NCBI GenBank assembly: GCA_023461435.1
Contig: JAEYLC010000027.1
Location: forward strand, 29,156 to 93,155
DNA length: 64,000 nucleotides
Direction: 5' to 3'
Origin: Bacillota bacterium
GTDB taxonomy: Bacteria; Bacillota; Clostridia; Christensenellales; SZUA-584
How positions within the stretch are numbered: the stretch's first letter is position 1; every line of letters starts with the position of its first letter. The notes below the pieces were generated by a model. The model searched no databases and was not told where the DNA came from. It saw only the letters and a list, made by a program, of their open reading frames with translations. Position numbers and translations under genes: made by a program. Positions 57,775 through 64,000 of this stretch are shown piece after piece.

Positions 57775-59502
57775 TTAGTTCTCCGTACTCATACGCAGCT
57801 TTTCAAAAAGCGCCTTATCCGGGCTCACGACCATCGTGTTATACCCCTCATACACCACCATGCCGGGCTTGGCCCCGTTCGGCTTGCGCACGTTTTTGCG
57901 CGGTGCATAATCCACCTGCACCTTTGCGCCGCCCTTGGCCTTGCTGAGCGTCGCGGCGACCGTCGCTGCCTCAAATAGCGTTTGCGCGGGCGCTTTTCCC
58001 TTCGCGCCGACAATCAGCACATGCGCGCCCGGAATGTCCTTGGTGTGCAGCCAGATGTCGTCGGGCGCGGCGGTTTTCATCGTGAGCAGATCGTTCTGGC
58101 GGTTGTTTTTGCCCGCGAGTATGGTATAGCCCTCGGATGATATGAGCCGGTGCGGTCTGGAAGGCTCCTGCGCCGCGCGCTCGGTTTTGTGCTTGGCCGG
58201 CATAAAGCCCGCTTTGCTAAGCTCATACTCAATTTCGCTGAGTTCGTCCGCTGTCTCGCTCGAATCGATCGAGACCTGGACGCTTTCAAGAAACGCGATA
58301 TCGGACACGGTATGCGCCATGCGCGAGGCCGTGATATCGATGCTCTGCCTCAGCTTGTTGTACCGCTTGTACTGCTGCTGCGCGTTGGCGGCGGGGGAAA
58401 GCCGCGTATCGAGCTCTATCGCGACGTCTTCTCCCGTTATGTAATCCTGCGCGACGAGCGTGGCGGCGCCGCGCGATATGCGGTATATGTTCGCGGTGAT
58501 CAGATCGCCGCGCGTTTTGTGTTCCTCGGCTTTGCCCGCCTGATCGAGCGTGGTCTGCTGCTTCTGGCGCGTTTGTATCAGCTTATCAAGCTGCTTAGCC
58601 GCAACGCGGTGCAGCGCGTCGCGTTTGCGCGACAGCGTCTCAAGCTCGCGCAGGCGGTGGTAATACGCATCGACGAGCGCGTTGGCGCTGTCAAACGGCA
58701 CGGAACTGTCCACCGCGACGTTCGAAAAAGCCTTCGGCGCGTAAAAGAACGGCACACCGTCCCGTATATACATCGTGGGCCGCGAGGGTTCTTCAAAAAA
58801 GCTCACGATCACATCCGCGAGTTTTTCCGCCTCGCGTTGGCGGCTCTCATAGCCTTCAGGCATGTACCGGTAGAGAATTTCCTCGGCCGTCTGGCCCGAA
58901 ATGCCCTGCAAAAATGAGGACAGATACGTTTTTGTTTTCGCACCGCCCTTTTTTTGCAGCATCTCGATGAGCGTGGGGCGCGATACGGTGAGCGGGTTCA
59001 GTTTGCTTGACTGCGGGTCTTCATACGGCAGAGACGGCAGCACGCAGCGCACGCTGCTGACCATGCGCGTCACGTGGCGCAGGCTGTCCATGATCACGCC
59101 GTTTTCAATCAGTATCACGTTGGAGTATTTGCCCATGAGCTCGGCGACGAGCGTCATCGGGCGCACATGCCCCATCTCGTCCTTGGCCTCGAGAGTTATG
59201 CTCACGATGCGTTCAAGCCCCGTCTGCACGATATCGGTGATCTTCGCGCCTGTCAGGTGCTTGCGCAAAAACATGCAGAACATCGGCGGAGACGGCGGGT
59301 TTGCGTATTTTTGCCCGGTCAGATGCAGCCGCGAATCGAAAGCGCCCGCGCTGATCAGCAGCTTGGGGTTTTTCCCGGGCGCGCGCAAAGCGAGCACCAC
59401 CGTGTCGGGCTGCGGCTGATGGACCTTATCCACCTTGCAGCCGGTTACGGTGCCCTTTAATTCTTCCACGATATCATGCAGTGTGAGTCCGTCCAGCGTC
59501 AT
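57775..59502 (-). CDS. rqcH: RqcH/NFACT-family ribosome quality control protein
   Basis: About 575 residues. NFACT-N (LTLHDIVEELKGTVTGCKVD, NPPSPPMFCMFLRKHLTGAK), a central coiled coil (about 280-430) and NFACT-R (DIWLHTKDIPGAHVLIVGAK, VQVDYAPRKNVRKPNGAKPG). RqcH binds stalled 50S subunits and recruits tRNA-Ala to add alanine tails. The position of the functionally important D-R pair reads LERIV here, an Asp-to-Glu change. The start is ATG 59502 behind ACGGAGGA; the longer frame is proA shadow. An upstream TTGCAT-17-TATAAT promoter (minus, 59552-59524) is divergent from proA. Confidence 0.92.
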   Translation of the reverse strand: MTLDGLTLHDIVEELKGTVTGCKVDKVHQPQPDTVVLALRAPGKNPKLLISAGAFDSRLHLTGQKYANPPSPPMFCMFLRKHLTGAKITDIVQTGLERIVSITLEAKDEMGHVRPMTLVAELMGKYSNVILIENGVIMDSLRHVTRMVSSVRCVLPSLPYEDPQSSKLNPLTVSRPTLIEMLQKKGGAKTKTYLSSFLQGISGQTAEEILYRYMPEGYESRQREAEKLADVIVSFFEEPSRPTMYIRDGVPFFYAPKAFSNVAVDSSVPFDSANALVDAYYHRLRELETLSRKRDALHRVAAKQLDKLIQTRQKQQTTLDQAGKAEEHKTRGDLITANIYRISRGAATLVAQDYITGEDVAIELDTRLSPAANAQQQYKRYNKLRQSIDITASRMAHTVSDIAFLESVQVSIDSSETADELSEIEYELSKAGFMPAKHKTERAAQEPSRPHRLISSEGYTILAGKNNRQNDLLTMKTAAPDDIWLHTKDIPGAHVLIVGAKGKAPAQTLFEAATVAATLSKAKGGAKVQVDYAPRKNVRKPNGAKPGMVVYEGYNTMVVSPDKALFEKLRMSTEN

Positions 59503-59523
59503 GTTCTTCCTCCGTAAGGACAT

Positions 59524-59565
59524 ATTATACAACGGCGTGACTTTGTATGCAATTGGTGTTATAAT
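59524..59565. promoter_or_regulatory. Divergent promoters of rqcH and proA
   Basis: Minus strand: TTGCAT (59552-59547), 17 bases, TATAAT (59529-59524) for rqcH. Plus strand: extended -10 TGTTATAAT (59557-59565) for proA, without a clear -35. The two promoters are packed into about 40 bases. Confidence 0.65.
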
Positions 59566-59599
59566 GTCAAAAAGTTTTGATCCGAGTGGGAGGACGAAG

Positions 59600-60835
59600 A
59601 TGCAGCACGTTCTTAAAAAAGCGCAGGCGGCCAAGGCCGCGTCGGCGGTGCTGAACTGCACGGGCAGCGTGAAAAAAAACGAGGCGCTTTTCGCAATGGC
59701 GCAGGCGCTGCGCGACGATACGGCATATATACTCGCCGAGAACGAGAAGGACCTTGAAGCGGGGCGGCAAAAGGGCACGTCCAAGGCGATGCTCGACAGG
59801 CTCGCCTTGAGCGAAGCGCGCATCGAAGGCATGGCGCAGGGGCTGGAGAGCGTCGCGCGGCTCGACGATCCTGTGGGCGAGGTCACGCATACGTCGCTGC
59901 GCCCAAACGGGCTTTCCATCGGCACCAAACGCGTGCCGCTCGGCGTGGTCGGCATCATCTATGAAGCGCGCCCCAATGTGACGTCCGATGCGGCGGGACT
60001 GTGCCTCAAAACGGGCAACGCGACGGTGCTGCGCGGAGGCAGCGACGCGATCCATTCGAACATCGCGGTGGTGAACGTGCTGCGAAAAGCCATTGCGTCG
60101 GCGGGGCTGCCTGAGGACGCGATACAGCTGATCGACGATACATCGCGCGAAGCCGCGACATATATGATGGGACTCAACGGCGTGATCGACGTGCTGATAC
60201 CGCGCGGCGGCGCGGGGCTTATTCAGTCGGTCGTCAAAAATGCGACGGTGCCTGTGATCGAAACGGGAACGGGCAACTGCCACGTGTATATCGACGAGAG
60301 CGCTGATCTAGGTATGGGCGTTAATATCATCCGCAACGCGAAAATGAGCCGTCCGTCGGTCTGCAACGCGGCGGAATCATTGCTTGTGCACGAATCGGTG
60401 GCGCAAGGCTTCCTGCCGGTCATGCAGAAAAGGCTCGAAGGCGTGGAGCTGCGCGGCTGCGAAAAGACGCGCGCGATCATCAATGTGAACGCGGCAACCG
60501 AGGAGGATTATTATACCGAGTACAACGATTATATACTCGCCGTCAAGGTGGTCAGCAGCCTCGACGAAGCGATAAATCATATCAACAAATACGGCACGAA
60601 GCATTCCGAGGCGATCGTGACGGAGAGCTACAAGAATGCCGAGACGTTTCTCGATCGTATCGACGCGGCGGCGGTGTATGTGAACGCGTCCACGCGCTTC
60701 ACGGACGGCAACGAGTTCGGCTTCGGCGCGGAGATCGGCATCAGCACACAAAAGCTGCACGCGCGCGGCCCGATGGGCCTCAAAGAGCTCACAACGATCA
60801 AATACATCATCCGCGGCAACGGACAGATAAGATAA
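59600..60835 (+). CDS. proA: Gamma-glutamyl phosphate reductase (ProA)
   Basis: 411 residues of the aldehyde-dehydrogenase superfamily: NEKDLEAGRQKGTSKAMLDR, LPLGVVGIIYEARPNVTSDA-type RVPLGVVGIIYEARPNVTS, ETGTGNCHVYIDE, and the Cys nucleophile in RPSVCNAAESLLVH, ending with FGFGAEIGISTQKLHARGPM. It makes glutamate-5-semialdehyde for proline. No proB is next to it. Start ATG 59600 behind GGGAGGA. Confidence 0.97.
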   Translation: MQHVLKKAQAAKAASAVLNCTGSVKKNEALFAMAQALRDDTAYILAENEKDLEAGRQKGTSKAMLDRLALSEARIEGMAQGLESVARLDDPVGEVTHTSLRPNGLSIGTKRVPLGVVGIIYEARPNVTSDAAGLCLKTGNATVLRGGSDAIHSNIAVVNVLRKAIASAGLPEDAIQLIDDTSREAATYMMGLNGVIDVLIPRGGAGLIQSVVKNATVPVIETGTGNCHVYIDESADLGMGVNIIRNAKMSRPSVCNAAESLLVHESVAQGFLPVMQKRLEGVELRGCEKTRAIINVNAATEEDYYTEYNDYILAVKVVSSLDEAINHINKYGTKHSEAIVTESYKNAETFLDRIDAAAVYVNASTRFTDGNEFGFGAEIGISTQKLHARGPMGLKELTTIKYIIRGNGQIR

Positions 60836-60870
60836 ATCATAAATTAAGAATGAAAATTTAAAAATTAGTG

Positions 60871-60913
60871 AGAGCGGTCATAGAACATAAGCAGTCTATG
60901 ATCGTTCTTTTTT
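60871..60913 (+). terminator. Terminator of proA
   Basis: 14-bp stem (60871-60884 with 60895-60908, two G-T pairs), 10-base loop, then a T-run. Confidence 0.85.
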
Positions 60914-60929
60914 GTAAGGCGGGATTTTT

Positions 60930-60990
60930 GCGGGACGCGATTCTGCGGAGCGCGATTCTGCGGGGCGCGATTTTCTGTAGGGCGCGATTT
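60930..60990. repeat. 15-bp tandem repeat
   Basis: Three consecutive 15-base units at 60930, 60945 and 60960 (GCGGGACGCGATTCT and near copies) plus a partial fourth (GTAGGGCGCGATTT). Non-coding. Confidence 0.8.
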
Positions 60991-61033
60991 CCCAAGCGCG
61001 CCTTGACTTTTGATGTCGCACTATATTGGCAAC

Positions 61034-61058
61034 AAAAAAGGCCGGTTGTTTCGGCCTT
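61034..61058 (-). terminator. Minus-strand terminator
   Basis: AAGGCCG/CGGCCTT stem with T-run on the minus strand, about 190 bases after the phospholipase C-like gene. Confidence 0.6.
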
Positions 61059-61079
61059 CAGTTTGCTGACAAAGTTTTC

Positions 61080-61195
61080 ATTGTCATTCCGATTGAGCGT
61101 AGTGATTTCTACATTTGACTGGAATCCCATGCTTATAGCGATTTACCATGGGGTGCTTCACTTCACTCACGTTCCGTTCAGCATGACAGGATGGG
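61080..61195. repeat. Probable dispersed palindromic sequence
   Basis: TCATTCCGATTGAGCGTAGT...GGAATCCC and CACTCACGTTCCGTTCAGCATGACAGG form a loose large inverted pair. This looks like the GAATGACA/CGAAGCGAAG-type repeats of clostridial genomes. Only one copy lies in this window. Confidence 0.35.
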
Positions 61196-61250
61196 GGGGT
61201 TAATATGGAGGCCGCTTATTCCGGCCTTTTATCATGTCACTTATGTGCCT

Positions 61251-62096
61251 TTACGCGCCGACGATGCTGCCCGCAAAGTTTAAGTCCCCGAACCATTCGG
61301 GCAGATCCTTGGGCTGGCCGCCCATGTAATTCAGCGCGAAATGGATCATGTCGCAGCTTTCATCCACGCCCTTGGCGATCATCTCCCGCATCTGAACGTA
61401 TTCCTCTTTGGTGAACCACGTTTCGTCGCGCTTCTCGGGATACAGCATGCGCCGCGCGTCAAATCCGGTGGTCGCGCTCACGATATGGATCAGCAGCTTG
61501 CCCGCGAGATTGATGTCGGCGAGCGCCTTTTTGGCCTTGGCAAAATGCCGCTGTGCCTGCCTCACCACGTCAAGCGAGATCACCTTTGAATAGACGTCGT
61601 TCGCGACGGTCTTGTACCACGCGCAGATGCCGACCCCGACATCGTCGTAGAGTATCTCGGCGGGCGCGTCGAAATTCTGCGGGTCGATATCCCACTGCTC
61701 CTTAGCCGTAAAGCTGTCCCACATGAACTCGATGCCGTGATGCGCGTTTGTGTCCTTGCCGGCTTTGCCGTACACAAACGGATGCGCGTTCTTGTCGATC
61801 GCGTAATGCGTGATGAACCCAGCGATATACGAAACGAGCTCATCCTTGTCGGTGCCGTCGTATAGACGTGCGAATTCAAGCGCGTTCGCCATTTCGTTTC
61901 TCACGTTATCGCTGTGCATCGCAATCGCGAGAGACAGGCTGTCTTTGGACGACAGCCACGGCTGATAGTTGCGGAAAAACAGGATATCCGGACCCTGACA
62001 GCCAAGAAAGTATGCCATCTTATGCGGGACGATGCCGCTGCCGAGCTGCCCCAGCACCCGTTCTCCAGCGGCTCTGTGTGTCAAATATGCGGGCAT
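61251..62096 (-). CDS. Zinc-dependent phospholipase C-family protein
   Basis: 281 residues. N-terminal MPAYLTHRAAGERVL, then FLGCQGPDILFF, YIAGFITHYAIDKNAHPFV and AHHGIEFMWDSF: the His/Asp spacing of the zinc-dependent PLC / S1-P1-like fold. No signal peptide is visible, so it may be cytoplasmic. Substrate unknown. Start ATG 62096 behind AAGGAGG; the upstream in-frame ATG overlaps that site. Confidence 0.85.
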   Translation of the reverse strand: MPAYLTHRAAGERVLGQLGSGIVPHKMAYFLGCQGPDILFFRNYQPWLSSKDSLSLAIAMHSDNVRNEMANALEFARLYDGTDKDELVSYIAGFITHYAIDKNAHPFVYGKAGKDTNAHHGIEFMWDSFTAKEQWDIDPQNFDAPAEILYDDVGVGICAWYKTVANDVYSKVISLDVVRQAQRHFAKAKKALADINLAGKLLIHIVSATTGFDARRMLYPEKRDETWFTKEEYVQMREMIAKGVDESCDMIHFALNYMGGQPKDLPEWFGDLNFAGSIVGA

Positions 62097-62405
62097 AATA
62101 CCTGCCTCCTTCATAAAAAATTTGATATTGCTGCGGATTGATTATCCGCTTTTTCTCTTTTGCCCTCAGTCTAAAAAACGCTACGCGGCTTTTTTCAAGC
62201 AGACGTAACGCTTACGACTTATATTGGCCATGAAGCGGGAAAGATATACCAACGGCTTTATTCGCCGCCTTTCCGTGACGGATAACGATGGCACCACAAA
62301 ATATCGCTTCATGTTGCTATTGTAACATACTTTTGCCGAATAGATAGAGTTAATTTCTGGTTTAGATTGTGTTATGATACAGCTACGGAAGAGGGGGGAT
62401 GCCTG
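62097..62405. other. Intergenic region, little visible
   Basis: Divergent spacer between the phospholipase-like gene and the DUF3795 gene. It holds a -10-like TATGAT (62373-62378, with TGT before it) for the plus-strand gene. I see no RNA gene or strong hairpin. Confidence 0.4.
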
Positions 62406-62825
62406 ATGGCCGAGAATTTAAAAAACGGCATGCACGCGGGTTTGATCGCGCCGTGCGGGCTCAATTGCGCGCTGTGCTACGCGCACCTGCGGAAAAAGAA
62501 CACATGCGGCGGCTGCCGCGGGAATGAAAATCTTCCGGCCAGCTGCGTGCGCTGCATCATACGCGGCTGCGACAAGCGAGAAGGCAGCGGAGCCGACTTC
62601 TGCTATGTTTGTGCCGATTATCCGTGCGCGAAGCTCAAAGCGCTCGATAAGCGCTACAGAACCAAGTACGCAACGGATATCAGGGAAAATCAGCGCACAA
62701 TAAAAACGCAGGGACTCGATGCGTTTCTGTCGCAGCAAAAGCAGCGCTGGACATGCCCGAAATGCGACAGCCTCATCTGCATGCACAGAGGCACCTGCGA
62801 CACGTGCGCGCCAAAAGAGAAATAG
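62406..62825 (+). CDS. DUF3795 cysteine-rich protein
   Basis: 139 residues with 14 cysteines: IAPCGLNCALCYAHLRKKNT, CGGCRGNE, SCVRCIIRGCDKR, FCYVCADYPCAKL, and a C-terminal zinc-ribbon-like CPKCDSLICMHRGTCDTC. This is the DUF3795 pattern, probably metal-binding. Function unknown. ATG 62406 behind GAGGGGGGA. Confidence 0.85.
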   Translation: MAENLKNGMHAGLIAPCGLNCALCYAHLRKKNTCGGCRGNENLPASCVRCIIRGCDKREGSGADFCYVCADYPCAKLKALDKRYRTKYATDIRENQRTIKTQGLDAFLSQQKQRWTCPKCDSLICMHRGTCDTCAPKEK

Positions 62826-62884
62826 CTTTCAAGGCCATATTTGCTATGCGGGCTGCGCATACTAGCAGCAAAGGAGGTGTGGCT

Positions 62885-63121
62885 TTGAAAATCAATACCA
62901 ATCACATGTTATCCATCGCCGAGGCGACGCAGGATTTTTCGCGCGTGGCAAAAATGGTGGATGAAAGCGGCATGGCGGTGATCTCCAGCGGCGATGTGCC
63001 GCGTTATGTGGTCACCGAGTTCAGCGACTATCAGCGCGAGCAAATGGCGGAGGACGAAAGAGTGATGCGCATCGCGCTGGCGCTGATCGACAAGCACCAC
63101 CATGCCTTTGAGGAATTGTGA
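62885..63121 (+). CDS. Phd/YefM-family antitoxin
   Basis: 78 residues. MLSIAEATQDFSRVAKMVDE and AVISSGDVPRYVVTEFSDYQ give the Phd/YefM DNA-binding N-terminus, and an acidic helical C-terminus would wrap the toxin. TTG start at 62885, six bases behind AAGGAGGT. It overlaps the toxin gene by four bases (GTGA), the usual type II toxin-antitoxin arrangement; Phd normally represses the pair. Confidence 0.85.
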   Translation: MKINTNHMLSIAEATQDFSRVAKMVDESGMAVISSGDVPRYVVTEFSDYQREQMAEDERVMRIALALIDKHHHAFEEL

Positions 63122-63492
63122 AACGGTTGAGCCTAGCTCAAGTGAAAGCCATGAACGGGCTGCTCATTGTGGAGACCGGACGCAACGCGGCCATTCGTGA
63201 CGAAGCGCTGCTGGAGCGAATCGTGAACGCGCCCTGGCAGATATTTGACGGCGAGGATGTGTACCGCGGGCTGGAGGCCAAGGCGGCGCGGCTCGCGTAC
63301 GGCATCATCGCCGGCAGACCGTTTACGCGAAGCAATGAGCGCATCGCTATGCTCGCGCTGCTGACAATGCTAGAGATCAACGGCGTGACGCTGCACTGCG
63401 GCGACGGTGATATTGTGGACGCGGGGCTGCGGCTGGCCTCGGGAGAGATGACGCAGGGGCAGCTGCTGCACTGGATTCGCAAGTATCGCTGA
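63118..63492 (+). CDS. Doc-like protein with degenerate Fic motif
   Basis: 124 residues with the Doc length and helices: LSLAQVKAMNGLLIVETG, IRDEALLERIVNAPWQ and YRGLEAKAARLAYGIIAG. The Fic/Doc catalytic loop HxFx(D/N)(A/G)NKR is RPFTRSNERIA here: His to Arg, acidic to Arg, Lys to Glu, with only F, N and R kept. In Doc the His is required to phosphorylate EF-Tu, so this copy is probably inactive or altered. GTG start inside the antitoxin stop. Confidence 0.82.
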   Translation: MKRLSLAQVKAMNGLLIVETGRNAAIRDEALLERIVNAPWQIFDGEDVYRGLEAKAARLAYGIIAGRPFTRSNERIAMLALLTMLEINGVTLHCGDGDIVDAGLRLASGEMTQGQLLHWIRKYR

Positions 63493-63529
63493 GTAAGTGA
63501 ATGGTTTTTCTAAATGATGAACATCGTTT

Positions 63530-63640
63530 GACTCCCTCAGTCGCCTCACGGCGACAGCTTCCTCAATGAGGGAGCCATTGGAACAATAAGGTTCCGGCAA
63601 ACGGCAATGTTGACTGAGGATTGAGGGAAAGTATCAACCC
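63530..63640. repeat. Intergenic repeat element, copy 5
   Basis: ACTCCCTCAGTCGCCTCACG, then GCGACAGCTTCC, GAGGGAGCC and TGACTGAGGATTGAGGG. The core matches the 27.6- and 57.6-kb copies and the end matches the 31.7-kb copy. It abuts a probable insertion element. Confidence 0.7.
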
Positions 63641-63722
63641 TTCAGCTAATTTGTCAGTAATCTAACACTATCAATAAGTTCGAATATTGCCTCCCTCAAT
63701 GAGCAATGTCAATAACTTAAGC

Positions 63723-64000
63723 TCAGAGGAAGGATTTCAGAAAAGGGTTAGCGGCAGCAAAGGGTTTGTGGACGCGAGGAAAAGAGCGCCCCGGTCGCAC
63801 GGGGGAGACGACACGGGTAAGTTCGCGCATAACGGAACCCAATTCCATGCTCGCTAACTGAGGGTGACCGCAGAGGGAAGCGAAAATGAATCTGTCACGT
63901 AAAGTCACAATCAGATCGCTGGTGCGCGCATGGTAGGTATGCTTGAGCTGCTTATCTTTTTGGCGCTCAGCAACCGCTTCGTCCGCCTCCTTTTGGAAGA
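63723..64000 (-). CDS. Probable transposase C-terminus (partial, runs off the window)
   Basis: A minus-strand frame is open from the window edge to TGA at 63723-63725, giving about 91 residues. Visible: a Lys/Glu-rich helix, ARTSDLIVTLRDRFIFASL and a tail with VVSPVRPGRSFPRVHKPFAA. The PVRPGRxxPR ending recalls IS4-type DDE transposases. This is a memory-based match. The sequence just after the stop, at 63705-63722 (AATGTCAATAACTTAAG), could be the insertion element end. Confidence 0.5.
   Translation of the reverse strand, partial: FQKEADEAVAERQKDKQLKHTYHARTSDLIVTLRDRFIFASLCGHPQLASMELGSVMRELTRVVSPVRPGRSFPRVHKPFAAANPFLKSFL

Overview
The window looks like chromosomal DNA from an anaerobic Gram-positive bacterium of the Bacillota, most likely class Clostridia. 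Supporting signs are strong AGGAGG ribosome binding sites, TTG and GTG starts, a valine T-box leader before valS, FapA (DUF342), RqcH, PrsW, WYL and LytTR/DUF3021 genes, and a MecA_N-type lipoprotein transpeptidase. By eye the core is moderately GC-rich. The block at about 39.7-44.3 kb is clearly AT-rich and looks imported. I cannot name the genus.

Layout. 0-6 kb: a VOC protein, a TetR-controlled ABC/FtsX export operon, a striking Gly/Cys-rich micro-protein with duplicated CCC-hydrophobic-CCC units, and RmuC. 6-14 kb: a DUF2975/XRE pair plus a 37-residue acidic protein, an Fe-S aldo/keto reductase, a DeoR regulator, tadA (possibly leaderless), a degenerate GGDEF/HD-GYP protein, and bactofilin with a membrane partner. 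14-27 kb: a CoA-disulfide-reductase-like flavoprotein fused to rhodanese with its catalytic Cys replaced, followed by an ArsR regulator; an ArgZ/TIGR00300 enzyme; a YfcC permease; WYL, FapA and LytTR/DUF3021 genes; a DUF3781-Imm5-like protein; DUF3810 and PrsW. 27-34 kb: T-box, valS, folC, an amidohydrolase, a tandem pair of unknown paralogues, a wrecked GNAT gene and a HAD phosphatase. 34-39.6 kb: a 2-oxoacid dehydrogenase operon ordered E2, E3 and fused E1 alpha/beta.

39.7-44.3 kb: an AT-rich restriction-modification island. It has one protein carrying two amino-methyltransferase modules, a convergent PLD-type nuclease and a C-protein controller with a direct-repeat operator. This resembles a BfiI-like asymmetric-site system. 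44.3-49.5 kb: an attenuator-like leader, a symporter with its small accessory protein, and a PadR-DUF1048-DUF1048-ABC exporter operon. 49.5-60.8 kb: ruvC-ruvA-(repeats)-ruvB-queA, a lipoprotein PBP, tgt, a yajC fragment and yajC, rqcH and proA. 61-64 kb: a zinc-dependent phospholipase C-like protein, a DUF3795 protein, a Phd-Doc-like pair with a broken Fic motif, and the tail of a probable transposase.

A family of intergenic repeats recurs at 27.6, 31.5, 50.8-51.1, 57.3-57.8 and 63.5 kb. One copy is an exactly spaced tandem 169-bp duplication inside the ruv operon. Predicted promoters are SigA-like, several with an extended TGn -10. Coding sequence also shows a visible codon-context habit: Ile before Leu or Phe is usually ATA, although ATC dominates elsewhere.
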